From positions 1 through 64,000 of the forward strand of contig JABCZD010000016.1 of the NCBI GenBank assembly GCA_013289855.1: DNA of 64,000 nucleotides, given 5' to 3'. Every line of letters starts with the position of its first letter. The stretch's first letter is position 1. The notes below the pieces were generated by a model. It was not told the DNA's origin. It worked only from the letters and a program-made list of their open reading frames with translations, and did no database searches. Position numbers and translations under genes: made by a program. Source of the DNA: Acidobacteriota bacterium. GTDB lineage: Bacteria > Acidobacteriota > Terriglobia > Acidiferrales > UBA7541. Of the stretch, positions 51,578 to 58,684 are shown in pieces.

Positions 51578-51928
51578 GTGGCATTGAAGATGACGAATCG
51601 CGAAGTAGACGGCGTTGCCGTGGTGGCAATGGATGGCCGTATCGTGCTGGGCGAAGAAAGCAACGCGTTGCGCGAGAAGATCAAGTCGTTGATCGCCGAA
51701 GGGAAAAAGAACATTGTCCTCAACATGGACAACGTCACCTTCATCGACAGCGCCGGTCTCGGCACCCTGGTCGCCGCGCACCACAGCGCCAAGACGCAAG
51801 GCGCGGGACTCCGCCTCTGCCATCTCGGCAGCAAGTTCCAGGAAGTCCTGCAAATCACCAAGCTCCTCACCGTGTTTGAGGTCTACAACACGGAAGCCGA
51901 AGCCGTAGCCAGCTTCGCCAAAGGCTAA
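51578..51928 (+). CDS. STAS-domain anti-sigma factor antagonist
   Basis: A 116-residue single STAS domain of SpoIIAA/RsbV type: VDGVAVVAMDGRIVLGEESN, KNIVLNMDNVTFIDSAGLGTLVAA with the phospho-acceptor Ser in DSAGLG, and the closing VLQITKLLTVFEVYNTEAEA. The GTG start at 51578 has a strong GAGGAGG site, and the gene ends before a perfect terminator. It would bind an anti-sigma/kinase partner when unphosphorylated and thereby free a sigma factor. No RsbW or sigma gene is next to it, so its partner is encoded elsewhere; the ECF/kinase pair at 1-4.4 kb uses a different mechanism. Confidence 0.93.
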   Translation: MALKMTNREVDGVAVVAMDGRIVLGEESNALREKIKSLIAEGKKNIVLNMDNVTFIDSAGLGTLVAAHHSAKTQGAGLRLCHLGSKFQEVLQITKLLTVFEVYNTEAEAVASFAKG

Positions 51929-51955
51929 GCCGCTTTCCATTTCGCGCATTGACCA

Positions 51956-51987
51956 AAGGGCACGCCTGCGCGCGTGCCCTTTTTTTT
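51956..51987 (+). terminator. Rho-independent terminator after the STAS gene
   Basis: A perfect 10-bp stem AAGGGCACGC / GCGTGCCCTT with loop CTGCGC, followed by an eight-T run. It lies 27 bp after the STAS stop codon. Confidence 0.95.
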
Positions 51988-52178
51988 GCCTGCGGATGCG
52001 GTGGCGCGGTGTTGCTTTACTCCGGCATACCATCGTCCAGCCGCTTTTCGCGTGCGTCATGCCGAGCGGGACCGCGCAAACGCACGATCAGCGCGTTTAT
52101 CAGTCATGTGGAGACTCCAACGGATTACTACTTACTCCAGAAGTCAGGTGGGTGGTATTGTTTCAGTGCTCAAGTAAA

Positions 52179-52586
52179 ATGAAGAAAAGTCTCATCCCGG
52201 AACGACAGACACCCATCCAACCCGTCGATGGGGTAGGGGCGTTAGATACGGACGAAATCCTTTCTGGCGTTTCAATTTCCAAAGTGGTTCTGGGTCTGCT
52301 TGCGCTGTTGGTGTTCGTGGATTCTTTCCTCGCGCCTCGCGCCGCGTCTCCAGGTCGCCAGGTTTCCTTCTTTCTGGGTTGGATGCTCATGACGAGAGTT
52401 TGGCTCGTCGCGCCCTCTCGGTTTCTGCTGGGTTTTTGCGCAATCGTTGCTGTGGCTTGCGTCTCCGCAAACCATGGGTTCTTCGTAACCATCGGCATTC
52501 TTCACTCGTTCTACGTTTATCTTTTGAGCGGCCTTCTTATAGTGTTTTGGGAACGCGTCGGAAAAGTCTTCGGTCTGGCTTCTTAA
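52179..52586 (+). CDS. Small membrane protein, unknown function
   Basis: A 135-residue protein. A hydrophilic N-terminus (MKKSLIPERQTPIQPVDGVG) leads into three or four membrane helices (VVLGLLALLVFVDSFLA, FFLGWMLMTRVWLVA, FLLGFCAIVAVACVS, SFYVYLLSGLLIVFW). The frame is open well upstream to 51996, but the ATG at 52179 is the natural start because everything before it lies over the terminator. No family recognised. Confidence 0.65.
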   Translation: MKKSLIPERQTPIQPVDGVGALDTDEILSGVSISKVVLGLLALLVFVDSFLAPRAASPGRQVSFFLGWMLMTRVWLVAPSRFLLGFCAIVAVACVSANHGFFVTIGILHSFYVYLLSGLLIVFWERVGKVFGLAS

Positions 52587-52624
52587 CAAACGAATCCGCG
52601 CTCAGGCTCCCGTAACCGAGCAGC

Positions 52625-52644
52625 CTGTGTCAAACAGCACAGAC
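52625..52644. promoter_or_regulatory. Repeated 20-bp element upstream of a small gene, copy 1
   Basis: CTGTGTCAAACAGCACAGAC, 41 bp before the 66-residue protein gene. The same 20 bp with one difference (A to C) occurs at 53572-53591, 44 bp before the 64-residue zinc protein. The outer CTGTG / CACAG are inverted. It is either a shared regulatory site or a duplication relic. Confidence 0.5.
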
Positions 52645-52685
52645 ACCCCACCGGATAAGTAGTATTACCATCCCTGAGGCTTTCC

Positions 52686-52886
52686 ATGTCTCCCCAACTT
52701 CTTTACCCCGTCTGGCAGGAATCCTACCTCGCGGCCATGCTTGAAATGAACACCACTGCCCAGCACGCCAAAATCACCGCGGCGCAGGACGCGATTCGCG
52801 GTCGCATGGTGACCAGCAACGCCGGCCCCGAGGAACGCCAGGCCATCCACGACGCATTGAATGCGCTTAAATTTCTGAATCGTTGA
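52686..52886 (+). CDS. Small helical protein, unknown function
   Basis: A 66-residue protein (MSPQLLYPVWQESYLAAMLE...), predicted as two helices: ESYLAAMLEMNTTAQHAKIT and GPEERQAIHDALNALKFLNR. GAGGC lies before the ATG. It is followed 13 bp later by the DUF2934 gene, so the two are likely co-transcribed. The sequence looks like a conserved small family, but I cannot name it. Confidence 0.65.
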   Translation: MSPQLLYPVWQESYLAAMLEMNTTAQHAKITAAQDAIRGRMVTSNAGPEERQAIHDALNALKFLNR

Positions 52887-52899
52887 ATAGGCTAACGCC

Positions 52900-53274
52900 A
52901 TGAATGAATCGAGCACTCTCCCGTTCTGCGCCAAATGTGAAGACAAGAATAAGCCGGTCACCCCGCAGAATGGATTTGGTGTGCCTTACCGCGTGGACGA
53001 ACACCTATTCATCGAGCTGTACTTACATGAAGACTGCGCCGATAAATGGTATCGCCAGTTCGGGGCTTTGCGGCAGCCTGTGGACGCTGCCTGCGTCGAA
53101 ACAGACGGGAATACGAAGTCTGCCACCGACGCCATGCTGCAAGAGCGCGTGAAGCAACGCGCCTACGAAATCTACCTGGCAAGAAAAGAGAATCCCGCTC
53201 TGCAGGATTGGCTGCTGGCTGAAATTCAAGTGCGGCGCGAACTGCAGCGTTCCGATGATCAAGTCCTAGGCTAA
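52900..53274 (+). CDS. Zinc-knuckle + DUF2934 protein
   Basis: A 124-residue protein in two parts. Residues 8-55 form a CxxC...HxxC zinc-binding unit (FCAKCEDKNKPVTPQNGFG, then YLHEDCADKW). Residues 80-115 match DUF2934 (RVKQRAYEIYLARKENPALQ, DWLLAEIQVRREL), the short helical motif with a conserved DWxxAE that is common in Acidobacteria and some Proteobacteria. The N-terminal unit has a separate paralogue at 53636-53830. Function unknown. Confidence 0.7.
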   Translation: MNESSTLPFCAKCEDKNKPVTPQNGFGVPYRVDEHLFIELYLHEDCADKWYRQFGALRQPVDAACVETDGNTKSATDAMLQERVKQRAYEIYLARKENPALQDWLLAEIQVRRELQRSDDQVLG

Positions 53275-53457
53275 GGGCGTCTGACTCTTGGCCAGCTTCG
53301 CCGCCCGCGCGCGGATCGCCGCGATGTCCAGCATGATTTGATCGAAATCTATCCCCAAGCCAAGCGCCAGCCGCTTCTCAGCGTCACTTCGAACTTCAGC
53401 GAACGTCGTGGGACGTTTACGGACTCGTGCGGAACGTCTATGTATCGGGGCGACCAC
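53266..53457 (-). CDS. Possible small helical protein
   Basis: A 63-residue minus-strand frame (FAEVRSDAEKRLALGLGIDF, then DQIMLDIAAIRARAAKLAKS) with protein-like composition and a helical C-terminus. It overlaps the end of the DUF2934 gene by 9 bp and has no strong ribosome site. It may be real or a chance frame. Confidence 0.35.
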   Translation of the reverse strand: MVAPIHRRSARVRKRPTTFAEVRSDAEKRLALGLGIDFDQIMLDIAAIRARAAKLAKSQTPLA

Positions 53458-53571
53458 TGCCCGCGATTCTCGGCCCTTTTCTGCAGCGCGTCAACAGTGG
53501 ATAAACTGAGTCGTCAGCCCCGCCTTGGCAAGAATCATGCCCAATCGCCCGCCGCCGATTCATCCTGAGCG

Positions 53572-53591
53572 CTGTGTCAAACCGCACAGAC
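53572..53591. promoter_or_regulatory. Repeated 20-bp element upstream of a small gene, copy 2
   Basis: CTGTGTCAAACCGCACAGAC, 44 bp before the GTG start of the 64-residue zinc protein, matching the element at 52625-52644 at 19 of 20 positions. Both sit at a similar distance before genes of the same small-protein group. Confidence 0.5.
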
Positions 53592-53635
53592 GGCCTACGG
53601 GATTACCTGTATGTTCGAGTCCGAGGCACACTGCT

Positions 53636-53830
53636 GTGGCTCAAATCTGTAATCATTGCGAAGACTTCAAAAATCCCGTCACTTCCGAAAATGGCATCGC
53701 GGTTGGGTACCTCGTCGACGAAGCCGCAGGTCTGGAGGTCGACCTTTACCTGCACCACGAGTGCGCCGAGGCTTGGTCGCAGGACTTCGGCGTCATGATA
53801 CCGTCACATGCCAAGGCCATCGGACAGTGA
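53636..53830 (+). CDS. Small zinc-knuckle protein, paralogue of the DUF2934 gene N-terminus
   Basis: A 64-residue protein from the GTG at 53636 (MAQICNHCEDF...), with GAGG about 9 bp upstream. It aligns with the N-terminal unit of the 52900 gene: CxxCED, NPVTSENGIAVGYLVDE against KPVTPQNGFGVPYRVDE, and YLHHECAEAW against YLHEDCADKW. It lacks the DUF2934 part. The CxxC/HxxC spacing suggests one zinc ion. Longer upstream frames read through the duplicated element and are unlikely to be coding. Confidence 0.6.
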   Translation: MAQICNHCEDFKNPVTSENGIAVGYLVDEAAGLEVDLYLHHECAEAWSQDFGVMIPSHAKAIGQ

Positions 53831-54000
53831 ACCACGGGTTCAATAAAAATGTCGCGTGTGTGCGGAATCGCACAGTATTGGATTTCGATAATCCCTATTC
53901 TACGCTGGTACCGCGGGCGGAGTGAAGTGTTGCCTAGGGCTGGGGAACACATCACTCCGTCCCGCAGTCCTTTTTCCGCCAAATCTGCCTTCGCCGCGAT

Positions 54001-54210
54001 CTACGGACAATTCGTTCTACCAGGCCCATAGAAGCGCCACGCCAGGTATGTGAACCCTAGACATCCGCTCAATATGATGATTAGCAATTCCGCGAAACTT
54101 GCTGGGCTCATGGTCCACCTCGGCAGCCCGAAGATAATCTGGCCACGTGGAGCGCCGCCATACCCGTTAAACTTGATTTGCGCGGTGATGTTTGCTGATA
54201 CGCCGTTCAA
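54001..54210 (-). CDS. Possible small membrane protein or remnant
   Basis: A 69-residue minus-strand frame with one hydrophobic segment (FAELLIIILSGCLGFTYLAW) near the C-terminus, preceded by a Gly/Ile-rich region. It lies just beyond the Hsp20 terminator, has no clear ribosome site and no recognised family. Low confidence. Confidence 0.35.
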   Translation of the reverse strand: MNGVSANITAQIKFNGYGGAPRGQIIFGLPRWTMSPASFAELLIIILSGCLGFTYLAWRFYGPGRTNCP

Positions 54211-54211
54211 T

Positions 54212-54247
54212 AAAAAGGCGGGCAGCCTTTAACTTCAGCCGCCCGCC
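54212..54247 (-). terminator. Rho-independent terminator of hsp20
   Basis: Minus strand: GGCGGGC pairs with GCCCGCC (54241-54247 with 54217-54223), extended by a few inner pairs, then a run of five Ts (AAAAA at 54212-54216 on the plus strand). It lies 29 bp after the hsp20 stop. Confidence 0.85.
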
Positions 54248-54275
54248 CTCGTACTTTCCTCCTCAGTTGACGCCC

Positions 54276-54764
54276 TTAACGGGCCCCAGCTGCCGCCGCC
54301 AATGCGTGCGTTGCCACATTCACCTTGATCTGCTTCGGCTTCGCTTCTTCGCGCTTCGGCAGGCTCAGTGACAGCACTCCGTTCTGATAATCGGCCTTGA
54401 TTGCTTCCGATTTCACGGAGTTGGCTAGCGAGAAGCTCCGGCTGAACGTGCCATAGGCGCGCTCGACGCGCAGATAGTTGTCCTCGTTCACCTTGCTCTC
54501 AAACTTCCGCTCCCCGCGGATCGTCAGGATGTTGTTCTCCACGCGGATGTCCAGATTCTGCGCATTCACATCCGGCAGGTCCATCTTTACCACCAGTTCA
54601 TTTTCCGTCTCGTAGATGTCCACGGCCGGGGCCCAAGAGGTCAAGTTAGACTCTTCGCCCGTACGTCCTACGTTTTCGCCAAACACGCGATTGATTTGTT
54701 CCTGCAGGGTCGTAGCCCCACGGAATGGTTGTTCCCAGCGGTTCATTTGATTTATATTTCTCAT
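54276..54764 (-). CDS. Hsp20/alpha-crystallin small heat-shock protein
   Basis: A 162-residue small heat-shock protein: a short N-terminal arm (about 1-45), the alpha-crystallin domain (about 46-138; PAVDIYETENELVVKMDLPD, NNILTIRGERKFE, ERAYGTFSRSFSLANSV), the consensus end NGVLSLSLPK, and a C-terminal tail with the IKV motif (the IXI/V anchor) at about 148-150. It binds unfolding proteins as an ATP-independent holdase. AGGAGG precedes the ATG. The upstream DNA is strongly AT-rich with inverted repeats, and a good terminator ends the gene, so it is monocistronic. Confidence 0.95.
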   Translation of the reverse strand: MRNINQMNRWEQPFRGATTLQEQINRVFGENVGRTGEESNLTSWAPAVDIYETENELVVKMDLPDVNAQNLDIRVENNILTIRGERKFESKVNEDNYLRVERAYGTFSRSFSLANSVKSEAIKADYQNGVLSLSLPKREEAKPKQIKVNVATHALAAAAGAR

Positions 54765-54832
54765 CTAATCCTCCTCAGTAATGATTAGATCCTCAGCATG
54801 AACCGCGCTTCCGTCCATGTACAGACATATAA

Positions 54833-54878
54833 ATATTAATTATTTAATTAATATAAGACGTGCAGTTACATCGTCTTA
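54833..54878. promoter_or_regulatory. AT-rich inverted repeats upstream of hsp20
   Basis: Two inverted repeats lie 69-114 bp upstream of the hsp20 ATG: ATATTAAT-N6-ATTAATAT (54833-54854) and TAAGACG-N11-CGTCTTA (54854-54878). This is the most AT-rich patch of the window. They may be a promoter/UP-like region and a repressor site; they do not match CIRCE. Confidence 0.5.
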
Positions 54879-55080
54879 CGCGATGCGGGTGGGCGACTCG
54901 AAAGCCTGAGAAACGATTTTACGCGCCCAATCCTCGTTTTTTGAAGGTCGGCCTTTCTTTCGAACTTCCGTCGGACTTCTTAATTTAAATACGTCGCAGG
55001 GGCGAACCAATCGCACCGGGTGCCCGCGCCCGACAAAGGGGGGCATTTTTATCGAGCTTGGATACTTCCCAAAATGGTAC

Positions 55081-55109
55081 TTGACAAGATAACTGGCGAT
55101 CTGTTACTG
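55081..55109 (+). promoter_or_regulatory. Promoter-like site without downstream gene
   Basis: -35 TTGACA (55081-55086), a 17-bp spacer and a weak -10 TTACTG (55104-55109). Like the promoter at 28438 it is followed by a TTCT...GTAGA...AGTG block and later by the AGCAGAATGAACACTTG repeat, but by no ORF. Confidence 0.4.
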
Positions 55110-55199
55110 TTCTCCCTGTAGAGAAGTGCGCCCAGCCTTTGCAAAACTCCGGCCCGAATTCTAGTAACCACTTTCTAACTAAAATCAGCCTCTAACTCC

Positions 55200-55272
55200 A
55201 GCAGAATGAACACTTGCGAAAGGTTGTGAAAACACAGGTACTTAAAGTCCCTTTGTTTTCACATCCTTTCGC
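55200..55272 (+). repeat. Dispersed repeat, locus B, with a 22-nt-arm hairpin
   Basis: Starts AGCAGAATGAACACTTG, as at 28683. From 55216 it forms a hairpin: arms 55216-55237 and 55251-55272 match at 20 of 22 positions (GCGAAAGG and TGTGAAAACA blocks), around a 13-nt loop. Possibly a small RNA, a MITE-like remnant or a strong structured 3' end. Confidence 0.7.
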
Positions 55273-55298
55273 GATTCCCGGGCCCCTCGTTGGTTTTC

Positions 55299-55323
55299 GT
55301 GGCACCGCCAATCCTGGCGGTGC
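55299..55323. repeat. GTGGCAC hairpin repeat, copy with C-G pair
   Basis: A perfect 9-bp stem GCACCGCCA / TGGCGGTGC with loop ATCC, preceded by TTTCGTG. It is the partner of the copy at 51080-51104, differing by one compensatory base pair. Confidence 0.8.
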
Positions 55324-55440
55324 TCCGCTCGAAAGGAGTACGGCGGTTTACCCTGAGCGCTTTGCGCGAAAGGCTTGACGCCGCTTTCGCGGTCTACACT
55401 TGGCCGCTCACGGGTTCTCTCGAAGCGCCCGTCTAAGCCC

Positions 55441-56799
55441 CTAAGCCGCTCCGTCAACCCGGTACATCGTGATCCCGCTCATCAGCTTAGGGAAAAAGTC
55501 CGTCGACTTCTGCGGCATCACTTCGCCCGACGTCGCAATCTTCATCACCTGTTCCACATCGCAGGCATTCAGCAGAAAGGCAATCTCCGCCGCCCCGGAG
55601 TCCACCGCCTCCAGCGCCACGCCAGCTTCCCGCTCATACGTAAGGTTGGCCTCCGCGGTCACGGATTGCGGCGTAATTCCCAGCGCCGGCTCCAGGATCC
55701 CTTCGTGCAACAGCACCACGTCCAATTCCCGCTGCAGCGGCGAAACGCTGGGCAACAAACGCGTCAGGTCCGCGCCTTCCCGCAGCAGCAAGACGTAGTA
55801 CGCGCGCCGCCCGCCCGGCCCCGCCGGATACGCGCCAATCGCGCGCTGTTTCCGCGTTTGCACCAAGCGTCGCAAGAAATTGTGCCGCGCCCCGGCCTGG
55901 CTGTGCTCATCGGCAAAAGAAAACGTCTCCGCGGTAAACCACGGCTCCAGGTGTCGCCGCACCTCCGGCCAGTTAAAATCGTGCAAATGCGCGGCCACGC
56001 GGTGCGTCGGCAGAATCGTCAAACCCTCGCTGCGGGTATTGACGAACGTCATCATCGCCCGCTCGTAAGGCGCATCCGGCAAAACCCGGCCCGCTCGCGT
56101 CCGGCATTCATTGCGATAATTCAGCGCCGTCTCATAGCGGTGGTGACCGTCCGCGATCACCAGCTTCTGATCCGCCATGGCCTTCTGAATCGCCGCCACG
56201 CGCTCGGGCTCCGCGAAGCGCCACAGGCGGTGCAGCACGCCGTACTCATCGCGCATTTCCGTCACGGGACCGGCGTTCGGTTCCGCCTCCTGCAAAATCG
56301 TGTCCACGCGCCGCTCGGCGTCCGAATACACCATGAACAACTGCCCGGTATGCGTCCGCGTGTGCCGCAGCATTTCCAGCCGGTCCGCCTTCGGACCCGA
56401 CAGCGTGTGCTCGTGCCGGAACACTACGCCCGCGGAATACTCTTCCAGTTTCCCGGCGCCGATAAATCCGCGCCGCGTGCGACGTTCTTCCGTTCCCGGC
56501 ACGGTGTATTCCTGCGTGTACCCGTAAAACGCGGCCTCGGGATCCTGCACCACCACATTTTTCGCGATCCAATCTTGCAGCGCCGCGGCCGCCCGCGTGT
56601 ACACATTGTTCTGCGGCGTATCCGCGGGATACGCGCGCCCCTTCTCCACGCCAATCAAATTGTGTGGGTCCGCCGCGTAATATTTCTCCTGCATCGCCGG
56701 CGAAATCTTGTCGTACGGCTGCGTCAGCAAGCGCTCGAACGGCGCGTGCGCATTCTCCGGGTTATAGCGAAACGCGCGAAATGGGTAGACCTGGGCCAT
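55441..56799 (-). CDS. DUF1015 family protein
   Basis: A 452-residue cytosolic protein of the DUF1015 family: MAQVYPFRAFRYNPENAHAP start, PPYDKI-like QPYDKISPAMQEKYY, EYTVPGTEERRTRRGFIGAG, EHTLSGPKADRLEMLRHTRT, and the diagnostic IADGHHRYETALNYRNE (about 218-234). The family's biochemical role is not settled; in several phyla it is encoded beside serine-biosynthesis genes. Here serC lies more than 30 kb away. The ATG at 56799 gives the expected length. There is no operon partner on this strand. Confidence 0.9.
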   Translation of the reverse strand: MAQVYPFRAFRYNPENAHAPFERLLTQPYDKISPAMQEKYYAADPHNLIGVEKGRAYPADTPQNNVYTRAAAALQDWIAKNVVVQDPEAAFYGYTQEYTVPGTEERRTRRGFIGAGKLEEYSAGVVFRHEHTLSGPKADRLEMLRHTRTHTGQLFMVYSDAERRVDTILQEAEPNAGPVTEMRDEYGVLHRLWRFAEPERVAAIQKAMADQKLVIADGHHRYETALNYRNECRTRAGRVLPDAPYERAMMTFVNTRSEGLTILPTHRVAAHLHDFNWPEVRRHLEPWFTAETFSFADEHSQAGARHNFLRRLVQTRKQRAIGAYPAGPGGRRAYYVLLLREGADLTRLLPSVSPLQRELDVVLLHEGILEPALGITPQSVTAEANLTYEREAGVALEAVDSGAAEIAFLLNACDVEQVMKIATSGEVMPQKSTDFFPKLMSGITMYRVDGAA

Positions 56800-56946
56800 G
56801 GGTTCTCCGAGTGTTTCTCTCGTGCTGCAGCGAGCCCTCTATTTTACGTGAACCATCCGCAATTACGAAGGAAGGAAGCAAGGAAGAAAGATTTGAGTAG
56901 TGGTCAGTTTCCGACAACGACGCCTACCCGAGGTTGGATCCGACGA

Positions 56947-57225
56947 TCAGTTTGTAGATGACTTTGGAGCTTTTTTCAATACGAGAATGTGCATAAGGCC
57001 AAAAAGCGCAACAGCATAGATTGCGGCATTAACCGGTATTTCGATAATGGCAAAGTCCGTCTCGGTAGCAGTATGAATGCCGCGTAGCACTATACAGACG
57101 TAGAATCCGACCGCCTGTGGCCAATACAAAAACTCGTGAGGGAAAGAATAAGCTGCGGTGAACAAGGCCACGGAGATAAGCGACCCTGCAAGAATCGCAA
57201 CCCATGCGCGTTGATAACTACTCAT
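56947..57225 (-). CDS. Small membrane protein, unknown function
   Basis: A 92-residue protein (from MSSYQRAWVAIL at 57225; a GTG four codons upstream is possible) with three hydrophobic segments: AWVAILAGSLISVALFTAAY, FLYWPQAVGFYVCIVLRGI and AAIYAVALFGLMHILVL, then a Lys-rich end. It lies alone between the DUF1015 and glycan genes. No family recognised. Confidence 0.6.
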   Translation of the reverse strand: MSSYQRAWVAILAGSLISVALFTAAYSFPHEFLYWPQAVGFYVCIVLRGIHTATETDFAIIEIPVNAAIYAVALFGLMHILVLKKAPKSSTN

Positions 57226-57312
57226 CCTGTCATTCACAGCGCAATCATGCCATGACGGCAAGATGCTCGCACCATTTTCATTCGGCCTTCAGAGAGGTTT
57301 TGTCGCAGCAGA

Positions 57313-58365
57313 TCAAGCCGCAGGCGCGGTCTTGCGGCTTTGTTTCTCATACGGCGCGCGTTCCAGATAGAACACGCCCGCCAGTATCACCGCGATGGCC
57401 GCCAAGCCGACGTACAGCGCGCCGCGCGTCGACAAATATCCAATGGCCACGGCCACGCCACCGCCGAAAGCTCCCAGCACATAAAGCATCAGCACCGCGC
57501 CGCGCTGCCCCAATCCCAGATTGGCCAGCCGGTGCGCGGTATGATCTTTGCCCGGCGTGGTGAACGGCAGAAACCCCCGCCGCGAACGTGAAATTGTCAC
57601 CAGCGTGGTATCGAATATCGTGACGCCCAGAATCAAGAGCGGTGCCAGCCAGCCGGAAAGTTGGCTGGCATTTTCCACGCGCAGCTTCAGCCCCAGCGTG
57701 GCCATTAAATAACCGAGAAACATCGCCCCGCCATCGCCCATAAAAATCTTTGCCGGCTTGAAGTTCCAGCGCAAAAATCCCGTAGCCGCGCCGAGCACCG
57801 CGGCCGCCAGCACGGTCACCAGCGTTTGCCCGTTTAGGTACGCAATCATGGCAAAGAAAATCGAGGCCATCGCCGCGATGCCCGCGCACAATCCATCCAT
57901 ATGATCCAATATGCTGAACGACGCGGTGATGCCCACCACCCATGCCACGGTCAGCCCCGCATCGAGAATGTCCCCGGTGCGCCCACCGACGAGAACGCTG
58001 AAAACCTGCGCATGAATGCCGCAGAGCAGCAGGATCACCGCTGCCAGCGGCATAGCCAGAAATAGTTTGATTTGGTGATGCAAGAGTCCGCGGTCATCCA
58101 TGATACCGACCGCGGCAAGCAGCGTCGCACCCACCAGGATGCCCACGATCTGTGCGCGCGCCGGTCCATGAAACGCAAACAAAATCGCCAGCACTACGGC
58201 GATGTACATCGCCACGCCGCCAAGCAGCGGAATCGGCTGCAAATGCATTTTGCGCGGCCCGGGCAAATCCACCATGCCGACGCGCAGCGCGAGCGCGCGC
58301 ACCGGCACCGTCAACATCAGTGAAGCGAAGAGGGCGATGAAGAAAGCTAGAACGCCTGGGTCCAT
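57313..58365 (-). CDS. Undecaprenyl-phosphate sugar-1-phosphate transferase (WecA/TagO type)
   Basis: A 350-residue MraY/WecA-family enzyme with about ten membrane helices. Motifs: PRKMHLQPIPLLGGVAMY (substrate loop), GIMDDRGLLHH with the Mg-binding DD, NFKPAKIFMGDGGAMFLGY with the NxxxxFxGD motif, and ISRSRRGFLPFTTPGKDH, ending HTAHRLANLGL, which is the family His box. It loads a HexNAc-1-phosphate onto undecaprenyl phosphate to start a cell-surface polysaccharide. The ATG at 58365 is used; a TTG three codons upstream is possible. A GT4 glycosyltransferase follows in gene order upstream on the same strand, suggesting a short glycan locus. Confidence 0.9.
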   Translation of the reverse strand: MDPGVLAFFIALFASLMLTVPVRALALRVGMVDLPGPRKMHLQPIPLLGGVAMYIAVVLAILFAFHGPARAQIVGILVGATLLAAVGIMDDRGLLHHQIKLFLAMPLAAVILLLCGIHAQVFSVLVGGRTGDILDAGLTVAWVVGITASFSILDHMDGLCAGIAAMASIFFAMIAYLNGQTLVTVLAAAVLGAATGFLRWNFKPAKIFMGDGGAMFLGYLMATLGLKLRVENASQLSGWLAPLLILGVTIFDTTLVTISRSRRGFLPFTTPGKDHTAHRLANLGLGQRGAVLMLYVLGAFGGGVAVAIGYLSTRGALYVGLAAIAVILAGVFYLERAPYEKQSRKTAPAA

Positions 58366-58684
58366 TTTTACCAATCAACCGATCAAATGAATTGTCGTTA
58401 CGTCAGCCACGTTGGGCGCAGTGGCCGCTGAAGCAGTCGTCGCATCGCGGGCTGGGACGCCCGGCGCAAAAGTTAGAACATCTCTAAAAACTGCGCTTCC
58501 TAGCTTCCCTGACACGATACTGCGGTTATGGTTGCGGGACAATTGGCAAAATCATGTAGTTTCTAATGTGCCCGCAAACCGCTAAATCCAGCTGGATGAT
58601 GCGCGGGTTTCTCCGTCCCAGAAGCAATCAGGGAGCTCCACGAGTCCGCGCACAACCCGATCTAAAATCAGCGCTATCTTAACA
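58366..58684. other. Intergenic region between glycan genes
   Basis: About 320 bp. It separates the GT4 stop from the WecA-like start on the same strand, so it probably contains a separate promoter for the WecA-like gene. I find no near-consensus promoter, no repeat and no ORF I would support. Confidence 0.5.

Larger units (their letters stand above)
54880..55440. other. Noncoding stretch between hsp20 and the DUF1015 gene
   Basis: About 560 bp without a believable gene. It holds a promoter-like site, a dispersed repeat with a large hairpin and a GTGGCAC hairpin, listed separately. The downstream end (55370-55440) leads into the 3' end of the DUF1015 gene. Confidence 0.6.

Noticed and set aside
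55375..56961. A 528-codon plus-strand frame opposite the DUF1015 gene
   Set aside because: The translation is Arg/His-rich and non-protein-like; DUF1015 on the other strand is unmistakable.
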